Shown: in pieces, positions 12,301 through 22,843 of the stretch | Position numbering within the stretch: position 1 is the stretch's first letter | Layout: each line of letters begins with the position of its first letter | DNA from: Multifurca ochricompacta | Taxonomy: Eukaryota > Basidiomycota > Agaricomycetes > Russulales > Russulaceae | DNA: 64,000 bases | NCBI GenBank assembly: GCA_022496185.1 | Contig: WTXG01000001.1 | Span: 1,860,001 to 1,924,000 of the forward strand | Direction: 5' to 3' | Notes under the pieces: generated by a model | Told to the model about the DNA's origin: nothing | The model's input: the letters and a program-made list of their open reading frames with translations, nothing else | The model's database searches: none | Position numbers and translations under genes: made by a program

Positions 12301-12588
12301 TGTGGGTAATAACCGCTGGTCGGGCCTTCTGAGGAGAAACACGCCTTTTTCCTGGTGTCTTCACAAGGTCAACAAAAGAACTTTAATAAAAGTCAGAAAA
12401 GCAGGAAAGGAGGGTATGGTGGCTCACTCTGGTTTCGTAGCTGCCCAGATATTATCAAGGTACTCCTCAAGGAAAAGGAATCCTTGAGACTGAACTTGAT
12501 CTTCAAAAAACTGTCTTCCTGGATCATTAATCATAGAATCTTTAATGGAGGAAGTCCATCGTAAAATCCCAGATGTCTCAGAGGTCAT
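9311..12588 (-). CDS. Inner centromere protein (INCENP/Sli15/Pic1) with IN-box
   Basis: It is the scaffold of the chromosomal passenger complex, which activates Aurora B at centromeres and the spindle midzone. Exons: 12428..12588, 10510..12380, 10283..10462, 10020..10220, 9311..9970, about 1025 residues. The N-terminus (FFEDQVQSQGFLFLEEYLDNI) matches the survivin/borealin-binding CEN helix region. A long disordered middle has TPGKRR and S/T-P sites. A basic/acidic single-helix coiled coil lies in exon 4 (QQEEQDRRAVRLKEMEARRQ). The C-terminal IN-box has SDSEDEDRQRKF, PEW.QSPELRAAL and NPDDIFGPVRPLRMEDIF. Five single-base frame breaks are needed to reach this reading: runs at 9533-9536, 9630-9633, 9780-9782, 11005-11007 and 11131-11134, all in homopolymers. 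The IN-box makes the identity firm despite this. Both gene ends are complete. Confidence 0.88.
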
Positions 12589-12842
12589 AATTGCAAGGGT
12601 CGGGGTCGTCAGCTTTGAAGGTGAGTGAAGGAAGGAAGAAGGACGAAGGACGCGTTATAGCACGTGATCGTGTTATAAAGGTAAAGGTGGTGATCATATC
12701 GAGAAGGGGCATGGCCAAGGTCTGAAAGTGGTAAATTTATTACTATTTCCACTACCACCACACCAATGTCCTGTATAGTATAAATAATCCCTGTCTACCG
12801 CTCTTATGCGCATATACATCTTTTCTCTCTTTTACTTTTAAC
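12589..12842. promoter_or_regulatory. Divergent promoter shared by INCENP and REC8
   Basis: Only 254 bp separate the INCENP ATG (minus, 12588) from the REC8 ATG (plus, 12843). It contains a CACGTG hexamer at 12661-12666 (cacgtgatcgtg) and an AT-rich stretch near 12770-12790. Both genes act in chromosome segregation, so joint control is plausible but not shown. Confidence 0.5.
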
Positions 12843-15800
12843 ATGTTCTTCACTTCAGAGCTCCTCTCTCGACGTGACAGCGGTTTCGGCCTTCTTTGGT
12901 AATGAAATGAAATCTATTCTCATATTGTTCGTAATATATAATCCAATCGGAAGGCTTGCTGCAACTCTTGGAGCCAGGTCTTCCTTCAAAAAATTGCCAA
13001 AGCGCGATGTTATAGGCGCAGACATTACCCAACTTTGCGGCCTCATTGCTGAACCTGCTGAACCACTTGCATTACGGCTTTCCAGTAACCTGATGGTCGG
13101 AGTCGCGCGGTATGGTCTTATAAATGCGTTTGTCTGTAATGTCAGACAGCTCATACACCATTCAGCGTGTACAAAGGCAAGAGTAGATGCTACTGCTCAC
13201 ACAAATGACCTTAAGTCGTAGATTGCAGTCAAACACGACATTTTTCTTGGTGATGTCAATGCCTGCTTCAGCTCCCTCAAAAAGGCAGTTCGGGACCTCC
13301 ATGCTCTATCTGCACCCTCAGCCCATTTGCAGATGGGCCAACCAATTGTTAGGTGTGTTTCATTATTTGGAGTTCACCCCCATATGCATCGTGCACTAGG
13401 TCAGATGCTGTCACCGTGCAGTTAGATCCTGCAATGTCCCTCGGTCTCAATATAGACGATTTTCTCGGCGTAAGTGATATGAGGCGCGCAGTGCTCGGGT
13501 CAGGTTTGAATGTTTTCCATTTCATAAGGACTGGCAGGACATTTTGGAAGCACAAGGTCAGATTCGTGTCCGGTCGACAGCGTTTGGCTGGAGCTGATGT
13601 ACACGACAGAGGAGGATGGGTCTGATGACGAATATGGCAGGCCGAGGAAGAAGTCGAAGTACCAAGATAAAAAACCCTTGCTCCACGCCGAGATCGGCAG
13701 GGCCACTTTACACACCCTTGACGAAAATCTGGAGCAAATGATGTCCGGATCCTTCGACGTGTCTTCTTTAAGTGATCTTCATAAAGAGCAGGAACCCTTC
13801 TCATCTCAGATAGACGTTGGCTTTACCTTCGGGGACAGTGAAGACTTTGGTCTCGGCGATATTGGCGATGAACTCGCGAGGGAGCTTGGGGACGGTTGGG
13901 CCAGTGTTTCAACTCAGCCAAAGTCAGCGTTCTCTTCGGGCACAAGGAGACCGTTAACATTGGGTTACTAGGCCATCTATGAGGATGGAACAGCAGTCTC
14001 GCATCTATGAGGATCACCCAGATGTGAGCATGGATTTCGGCCAGGCCGGCGACTCGAGTACTCCTGCTCTGAGCAATGCACGACAGGTCAAATTTCACCT
14101 AATAAAAAAATGGTGAACTACTCACATATATGCCATAATCGCAGCTCACACCCACCGCACAGAACTTCGACATACTGAGCGCTGGTACGTGCGTCGATGT
14201 GAGCTGCTGTGGCGCCACTTATCCCGTCAAGATATGTCGCCACAGTTGTCGGCTCCTCGATCCCACATGCCGCGCACACCCACTCCTCCATGGGCGGGGG
14301 AATTAGCGGCTCCGGGAATGTCCTAGCTCAGGTGACAGTAGATAGGTCCACTTCCATTGACGACGTCAAGCAAGGGCCAAGAAAAACCAAACGAGTTCGG
14401 GTCCAGCTCGATGAAAGGACAGAGCTAACGGACGAGGAGCTGAAGGTACGTCAGTTCTTTCGTGTACTTACGCAGACGCATTTTCATTGCCCACTCTAGA
14501 TTGCGCGGGCGCAATATGTCGAAGGTCAGGAAGCCCTCCGCCGCGAGATTGAAGAGAAGAGGCTCGAGAAAGAAGGCGCTCGTCTCATCTCACAGATGCT
14601 ATACGGCGTGCCACCCATCTGTAAGTCGGAATACATCCAACGACGTACACATGCACTGATGCTGTGTAGTGAAAGCCCCAACCCTCGTAGACTTCTGGAC
14701 GGATAACTTCAAGGTCTTGGTAGAAACGCGGTCTGGTGCACTCCACATCAAAACCACTGGTGAATATCGATATCTTGTATATGAATCTGCTGACGAAACG
14801 TGAGGTGTACCGCCTGCAAAACGCCGTCGACTATCGGAGTCACCTGGAAGAGTAGAAGCATTTTGGGGCGAAAGAAAATTTACGAGACCCATGTCACAGG
14901 TATGGGGTTTCCTGATGATTTGGGTACGGGTCTGAGTCGCAGCCTCTGCTGTCTGCGCTAACCAAAACCGCCTCAAGACGGCCATCAGGAACCTAGGGAT
15001 TGATGCCGTGCCCAAAGATCGTCAGAAGTATGAGACGAGATTTGAGTAAAAGCTCGTGCGACTCACTTCTTCCTAAGGAACCTGGCCAAGCTCGTTACGC
15101 TTCGATCGGATCTTTCCCCACGGGGAGCGCCTTCGATTTGGGCCGGCACATTGATATTGGGTCGGGTTCTCAGAAGAGTTCCTTATTCCCATGGGATAAT
15201 GCTGGGCGAAGCTCATCTGCGGCTGACGTACCGTTCGATATCGGCAGCGACAGAATTACCTTTGAGCACGACGATATTCGCCTGAAAAATATGTCTGTTG
15301 GGCGGACGAGTGGACGTGAGAGTTCACTTGCCCCGAGCCAGCAGAATAGTGGCCCTGGCACTCTTGGGTTTTCTCCCAGGCCATTTGAGAAATCTGGGTT
15401 CCAGATCAATGACAGCTTCGAGTTCGATGGTAGGCGTTCGATAGCTCTGACGTAGGGCCTGCTCATCCAGAATTATAGTTCCAGAAGGGAGCCCGAGGCA
15501 GGGGAATCTCCGTGAGGGAGAACCTGATCTGATTACACTTGAGCGCAATTCTTTTAACTTCCTCGAGTAAGACGCCAATTGTTAGTTAGGGAAAATGTTG
15601 ACCAATGTCTTGTTAGGTACGTAAAGATGCAACTTCAAACTGTTCAGGAACCATCGGAGGGCTTGGCCTTTGACAATGTGGCACCTCGGAAAACCTGCAC
15701 GTCACACGTCGCTGCAGCTGCATTTTACCATTGTCTTGGTAAGCTTGCAGACTTGACTTGATTTAATACCACCGGAGAGATTAAAGATTTTGGTAGTGCT

Positions 15801-15870
15801 TGCCACTAAAGGAGTGTTACGCGTTAATCAAGTTGGAACATATGGAGAAATTATCATCAAGCTCACCTAA
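12843..15870 (+). CDS. rec8: Meiotic cohesin alpha-kleisin REC8
   Basis: It is the kleisin that closes the cohesin ring in meiosis and is cut by separase. The N-terminus (MFFTSELLSRRDSGFG then LLWLAATLG) and EPLALRLSSNLMVGVARVYK match Rec8 rather than Rad21. The C-terminal winged helix reads HVAAAAFYHCLVLATKG, then VNQVGTYGEIIIKLT and stop. Exons placed: 12843..12898, 12954..13109, 13166..13176, 13229..13352, 13400..13469, 13538..13922, 13972..14086, 14145..14184, 14232..14445, 14500..14620, 14670..14759, 14805..14899, then an uncertain stretch to 15566, 15617..15738, 15797..15870. Exon 3 is an 11-nt microexon followed by a GC..AG intron. Frame breaks are suspected at 13583-13585 and 14288-14289, and more between 14900 and 15566, where the model is weak. 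Confidence 0.85.
13166..13176 (+). other. 11-nt microexon with GC 5' splice site (REC8 exon 3)
   Basis: The 11 bases complete an Arg codon and encode V-Y-K plus one base. They join GVA-R before with VKHDIFLGD after, exactly the kleisin consensus. The downstream intron starts GCAAGAG at 13177 and ends GCAG at 13228. Without this microexon the frame cannot be kept. Confidence 0.7.
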
Positions 15871-16182
15871 ACGATCTCTGTACCTTGACTGACTAATTAT
15901 TCGGCGAATCTGCCGCTGTGGGGGAGGGGGAGAGAGTATTCGTTAGAGCGCAGACAGCTTCCGAGAGTTGACTCTCAGTCCGTTCAAGTCGCTGATCGAA
16001 TTATGATACCGTGTGAAAGTTGTCTGAGACGAAGTATGTTATGTTATATTATATTATATGTATGAACGAAACTTTAACATAAATAAGGACTGGAAACAAT
16101 AATTTCTTCCTCGTTTCCTTCCCCTCCCCTCCCTCTTCCCACTCACCCCTCGCTTCCACTCTTGCCCGTTTCTCTACCCCTA
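15871..16182. other. Intergenic: REC8 3' flank and IDI1 promoter
   Basis: Contains AT-rich (ttatat)n sequence near 16040-16060 and a CT-rich leader at 16105-16180 just before the IDI1 ATG. CT-rich blocks are common immediately upstream of fungal start codons. No gene is seen. Confidence 0.5.
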
Positions 16183-17140
<958 letters not shown>

Positions 17141-17403
17141 TGCGATTAGATTAGATTAGATAGTAATAATTGGCTCAATTTATTTGAATTTGAATTTGAA
17201 TTGATCCTCTCCTTTCTCTCTTCCTTCCTTCCTCACTACACTACTACCACGGATTGACGACGCCGCGGGGCAGTGGACAAACCCTAATAATCATTATATA
17301 TTTATTTACCTCCTCTACTCTCCTCTCCTTTAATTTCAATCTTCTCTTCCTGCCTTTTAACTTTTACCTGTAAAAAACATACTCCTCCTAGTCAGTCATC
17401 TTC

Positions 17404-19641
17404 ATGACTTTCGACCTCCTACCGCACCCTCCTATCAAACAACCACCTGGCCGTGTATTTCGTAGATGGAGGATTTGTTTTCGTTCAAAAGGCATCATCT
17501 TCGGCACTGGAATTTTATTCAGCACCATAATGTTGACTGGCCTTATCTTCTACATGTTTTTCTTGTCCTGGCATAGCCCTCGATGGCGCCGACCTTCTGA
17601 CTGGCATCGTCTTCCACAACTAGATCCAAACTCTCCTGAATATGTGGATCCCAATGAACGTCTCCTCGTTGACCCAAAGTATTCCTCTTTTTTGGCCCCA
17701 ACATCTTTGCCTACACCTGTCATCCTGGACGAGACAACCTCCCCGTTGCCATCCTCTTCTTCAGTGTCTGATGTTCTTACACTTGAACAAATTAGGGACA
17801 TTGTAGCTTCTACCCGAGGCTTTTTTTCCCGAGATTTCAGCCTCGGTCTTGGCTGGAACAACGTTAGTGCACTTGGTTTCAACCTGGGGATATAAACAGA
17901 AAGTGACCTCTTCATAGGTGCGTTATATTATCGATGCCGCCCTCCTTCAAGCGGAGCTGCTCAATCGCACCCTCGTTTTACCTTCGTTCGTCTATGCACG
18001 CGCGTGCGAATACAATATGTACGTGATGGCCTACTTGACATATGTGCGGCCATTTCTCACCTTCTCCTCGCAGCACTGTTTGTGCAGACTACGCACCCAT
18101 GGTCAACAAAGGCGACGCCATAGGCTGGAATGAGTGGCGCAAACTTCCAATCGAACAGCAAATGGGATTCCGCATCCCAATCTCTTTCGTGATCAATCTT
18201 ACTCATCTTCGTAGTCGGCATCCTGTCGTCACTGCCTCGGATTACCTGCGTCTACACGGCCAGGACCCGGAAAGAGAGTCGAGCAGTGGTTTTTGGCCAC
18301 GCGACTTATACCATACTCACCCCAATGTTTTCGAGACCAACAAGACAAAGGTACCGTCTCTGTTCGTCATCGAGAATAATTGGTATGACCCCTTGGGTAC
18401 CAACCGGGTCGACTACATTACTCCAGCGATCAAGGCACGAGGAAATGGGAACTCTACCCCGGATCAGCAAATGACGGAGAAAGAGGATACTGGCCTCCTA
18501 CAGAACCAACGGACCTCTCTAACCGCCTGGCGGCTGCCATGCCTGCGGGAAAATCCGCTATGGACTGGAATACTGCCAAGGCCATCGTGCTGTCATCTGA
18601 TCTTGGAGTCGAGGTGAATATTGACGATGATACGGACATCGAAGGGTTGTTAAACACCAATGGATGGGAGGTTCTGCACACGTTTCAAGGAGCGTGAGTG
18701 TTATCAGTTTACTGTGCGTGCGCGTGGCTTCCAAATTGATCCATCTTCCCTCTTCAAGTATTGGTATGGACTATGCCAAGACGGTTGTTAGCCCTGCCAA
18801 GGAAGTCGTCTACCGCTCATCGATACGAGGCTTTAGAGATGACTATTATCATGTGGATGCCGATGTTATCGTGCTCGCGGGAGAGACCCATCTGTATCGT
18901 AAGCCCGTGAGTCGTGCCATCTCACTCTCTGTATGATTAGTGCTGATCAATCCTGAAGGGGGCTATGCGCTTCACGGAGGTGCCCGGACGCACCAAATTT
19001 GCAAGCATGGTCGTACATTCACTATCCCCCCATATAACGTGCTTGACCTCGCTGCGGTCCTGGCCGACCGAATGCGTCAAATGGTTGGTGGCCGTCTATG
19101 GATGGGTGCGCATATGCGCCGCGGGGATTGTAAGCGCTTTTATCCGCGTTCTTACTAGTAGGCATGAGCTTGAGACCAGTACATAACAGTTGTCCGGTTG
19201 GGTTGGGTGATGGAACCGACCCCCGAAGATCACGTCCGACGGGTGAAGGATCACCTGCAGACAGGCCGCTTGGTCCTAGAACAGCTGGGTAATCTCACCG
19301 TGTATGATCTTGAAGGCACCAAGCCCGATTTGGAGCAGACCATGTTGCTCCCTCCGCTGCCTGACGACCCCTTTTTTATCGCAACGGACGAACGCGACCC
19401 CGGTGCATTACGGGTGATCTCGGATGCTGGTGCTGTGTTCATCTCTGACCTCCTCACGATGGAGGATCGTCGTACGTATGGTTGGCCTCTGATGCTCACG
19501 GACGTCCGTGCTCTCGTCGAACAGACTCTGCTTGCAAACAGCGCATTCTTCTATGGCCATGGGATGAGCTCTTTTGCAGGCGTGATCATAAACATGCGTG
19601 CTGTGCGGGGCGCAGACCCACGAACGATGCTTCTTGATTGA
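17404..19641 (+). CDS. Type II membrane protein, GDP-fucose O-fucosyltransferase-like
   Basis: Exons: 17404..17862, 17918..18018, 18074..18693, 18759..18906, 18959..19129, 19190..19641, about 650 residues. Residues about 30-58 form one hydrophobic anchor (IIFGTGILFSTIMLTGLIFY) after a basic cytoplasmic stub, as in Golgi glycosyltransferases. The lumenal part has GLGWNNVRYIIDAALLQAEL, many cysteines, N-glycosylation sites and the HMRRGD motif, the HxRRxD signature of POFUT-type GDP-fucose binding. FFIATDERD and DLLTMEDRRTYGW follow near the end, and FFYGHGMSSF resembles the last family motif. Substrate is unknown. Frame breaks occur at the A3 run 18443-18445 and the C6 run 19026-19031. Both are cured by one extra base. 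Confidence 0.78.
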
Positions 19642-20097
19642 TCGACACAATGTTCGCTGGATTGCACGTATATGGGCTCTTGTCATATTAAAAGTACTGG
19701 ACTTTACTTCTTCCCTCTTCCCTCCACGGCCTTCACAGAGTTTTATTTTTCTTGTTCCCCGGGGGAATTGAATTGCCTGCGCCAGCGCGACACCTTTTCC
19801 TGCCACTATTTATCACATTCTACATTGTATCACATACATTATAGTACTACCGTATGTCTTGCTAGAGCATACGTAGAAAATAGCACAATTAACATCGGCC
19901 GTTTTTTAAGTAGCGTGTCCCCTTATCTCTATGTTCTGTGTTAGGGGCACTGGGTGGGCGGCGCCACCTCCAAGTGCCAAGGAGGACAAATATCGCGTAT
20001 CGCGGACATTGACATGAGGTAACATCCACACATCCATTTTAAAAGACAACATCACGATGGATCGAGTATGTTAGACGGACAGGGGCATCACACGACA
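19642..20097. other. Intergenic between two convergent genes
   Basis: Holds the 3' flanks of the fucosyltransferase-like gene (plus) and the orphan gene (minus). I see no coding signal or repeat. Confidence 0.5.
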
Positions 20098-21631
20098 TCA
20101 CTTTCGATTGGGAGACCACCATGATTCAGAGCCTTTGAACACCCAAAGTTCCTTACGGCCATTCAACCCGAACAGCCCGCGTCGCGCCAGTGGCACGCTC
20201 GCGTCAAGCTTGAATGCCATATCATTGATGTACTTGAGTATGTGCGCTAGAAACAGATTCTTATCGGCACCCATTCCTAGAACGCCACCATCAACGTGTC
20301 AGAAAGACGACGGAAGGCGGCGCAACACGGTAATGAAGATTAAAAGTCACACCGTTTATCCCAGATTTGAGTATAATTGTGAAAATGCCGTCCTCTGATG
20401 TCTGCTCATTCGCGATCCGATGTGGAAAAGCTGCGCGAAGGCTCAAACCTAGCGAGTTTGCGACGGCAGCGGGCGGGTCAACAAAGGTGACGCGATCCCC
20501 CGCATTGTTAAGGACATCGCAAAGAAGTGAGCTCGGACGTCAACTGGCGCGCGGATGAACACGAGTCGCGGACTCTTCAACTAAGTACACAAATGATATA
20601 TGAGGCGGGCCGGAAGAAGGACGACATGACGATGAAAAGTGACGTACGGCGCGTCCAGTATTTATAGACGTTAAATAAACATATCCCTGCAAGGGAGATA
20701 ATCAGCAGGAAGTAACTACTAATTATTGTCTCAATAGCGGGCGGACCTGAGCAGCGAGTACCCAAAAGATCCGACATATCATCCGCTGTGCCCTATGCGA
20801 GGCTGTATGTCAGCACAAATAGTGAGCGTGGTCGCATGGTCTGCGCGTACATGATTGATTCATGGCCTTTCGAGTCCCACGGACTGCCAGCGAATCTGAC
20901 GCGCCAGTCATGTCCATGACGAACCTGATGCGCGACGCCCGAAGGCCACATTGGGAATATGTGCTCACGTAACTCTTCGACTGTGTTCTGAAACGCGAGA
21001 TTACTCAACTCAAGCCCATTGGGTGGATTTATCGACAAGAAAACATGATCTTGATAGAGTATGCCAAGAAGAAGAAGAAGAGAAATAAAAATAGAGCTGT
21101 CATGAAGGCATCACGGGGAAGAGAGATGGGGCTGCGCGCACCAGGATCCACACGTGAGCTAGAGTTGGTGCGAGTACGGGAGATGGAGTTTAATCGGGGG
21201 CGGTTTTCGGCGGCTCCAGAATGTGTGCGGGTGCGTGAAAGGGAGGCAGAGACGGGGTTTACACCGTTTGCAGAGGTAGAGTGAGAGCGCTCGGCTTTCT
21301 TTATCGCAGATCTTAGTGGCTTTGCATGGCCGTTATTTGTAGCTCCTGAACTAGTGTGCCTTCGATGGGGGTGGGGGGTCTGTGTACGCGGAGGGCGATG
21401 GGTTGGTGGTTGAGACTGCACAGGCTGAAGTGCAGGTGGGGATGTGTAAGGTGAGGGTTGAGGAAATGGGACGGTCCCAGCGTAAGGGGTAGATGCATAT
21501 TGTTGCTGCTGGCCCGAGTATTGATGCTGAATCGGTTGGGGCTGCTGCGAATAATACTGACCAGGATATCCGTATGTATGCTGAGCTGCATAGCCTGCTG
21601 CTCCATTGTATTGATTTCCAGCGTACTGCAT
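20098..21631 (-). CDS. Basidiomycete-conserved protein of unknown function, Q/P-rich N-terminus
   Basis: Exons begin 21115..21631 (ATG at 21631) and 20851..21049, then small exons ending near 20751, around 20648-20691 and about 20398-20589, and a last exon ending at stop 20098. The first 100 residues are rich in Gln, Tyr and Pro (PGQYYSQQPQPIQHQYSGQQ), followed by a Ser/Arg-rich linker. The rest looks folded: HHVFLSINPPNGLEL, NTVEELREHIFPMWPSGV, HDWRVRFAGSPW, GYVYLTSINTGRA, SPRLVFIRAP and a C-terminal DKNLFLAHILKYINDMAFKL. I recall similar sequences only from Agaricomycetes and know no function. One frame break is clear at 20510-20511, and another is likely near exon 3 (about 20800). Confidence 0.65.
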
Positions 21632-22060
21632 TTAGAGATGAGATGAAAGACCGGGAAAGTAGAATGTGTTTTAGACGGAGGGAAAGGGAGGGTCCGACTG
21701 AGGGACTTTTGTCGAGTCGAGTCAAAGTGAAGGTCAAGAGCGGAGTAAAGAGAGCCGCAACGTGGTCAAGAGATTCATTGCCTTTTTAAGAGGGCTGGGC
21801 CCACATTACGAAGAAATGTTTCAATCTTGAAGAACAGTTTGAACTTGAGTTCATCTTCCTTGATTTTTTATTTCACTTGATGTTGTCGTTTGCGTTGTTG
21901 TCGTTGTTGTCCAAAAGCTTTTGGAATAAAATTAATAAGGTTGTTGAAGGAAATAGTAAATAAAGAATAAAAGTAAAAGGAAAGTATCATTCATCACGTG
22001 ACATATCCCACCCTATCCATCAAGAGCAAGCCTTTTTCACGTACTCAACTCGTCACCAAC
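21632..22060. promoter_or_regulatory. Divergent promoter region between the orphan gene and MPC1
   Basis: 429 bp between two divergent ATGs. A CACGTG hexamer lies at 21995-22000, 60 nt upstream of the MPC1 ATG, and a (gtt)n-like stretch at 21885-21910. No ORF of note. The regulatory reading is inference. Confidence 0.4.
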
Positions 22061-22802
22061 ATGGCTTCCACTTTCTTTCACTGGCTGCGATCCCCTGCTG
22101 CTAGGGAATATTCTTCAGTATGTCAAAGTCAAGTCTATCCCACTCATCATTTATTAAACTTTTGCTTTTGCAGGTACTCATTTTTGGGGACCAGTTTGTA
22201 TTATCCAATTTACCATTGCAGACATCCTCTATTGACCCTCGCTCAATTTAAGGTCGCAAACTGGGGCCTTCCACTCGCTGCTATCGCCGACTTGAAAAAA
22301 GATGAAGAGCTCATCTCTGGTTCCATGACAACTGCCCTCTCCGCATACTCGTATGTCTCACTAATGTTTTCTCGTTCTTCATTCTCATATTCCTTGTCAA
22401 AGTATGGTCTTCATGCGCTTCGGTGAGTAATCCATCTCTCTGCTTTGACTTGAATATAGTCAAATATATTTTCTTGCACTCAGCGTGGAAAGTTCAGCCG
22501 CGGAACTACCTCCTCTTTGCTTGCCATGTCACCAATGCCACCGCCCAGCTCACACAAGGTTATCGTTTCGTGAACTACTGGCACCGTGGCGGCAAGGAGA
22601 AAAGTTTATTGACACTACCCCCCACCATCGGACGCTGTCAAGGGTAAAGTCACGGAGGCTGTCAAGGCTGCACAAGCAGCAAGTCAGCCAAATAGTTATG
22701 TACAGATTTGTCATATCCTAATCATTAGAGGTTTTCGCGTCTTGCGTCTTCGCCTCGCACCCGATAGTGTTCAACTTCAACCCAAATCAAGATCCAGAGT
22801 AA
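22061..22802 (+). CDS. MPC1: Mitochondrial pyruvate carrier subunit 1
   Basis: It imports pyruvate across the inner mitochondrial membrane as a heterodimer. Exons: 22061..22117, 22174..22193, 22253..22350, 22403..22422, and a last exon from 22485. Family motifs are [43 protein letters not shown] and [20 protein letters not shown], giving the usual small protein with two to three membrane helices. Three one-base breaks are needed: T2 at 22111-22112 (restores YFFST), A4 at 22600-22603 (restores KEKKFIDTTP) and C6 at 22618-22623. The C-terminal tail ([16 protein letters not shown]...) reaches a stop near 22779 or 22800, depending on whether a small intron at about 22699-22730 is used. Confidence 0.88.
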
Positions 22803-22843
22803 AGATACAGTCAGGGAGTGGTTCTTTCTCGGCCATGGAAGTG

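Noticed and set aside
13923..13971. Apparent stop and frame loss in REC8 after WASVSTQPK
   Set aside because: A 49-nt intron with donor GTCAGC, internal GTTAAC and acceptor ACTAG restores the frame (K-PSMRMEQQ), so no indel is needed.
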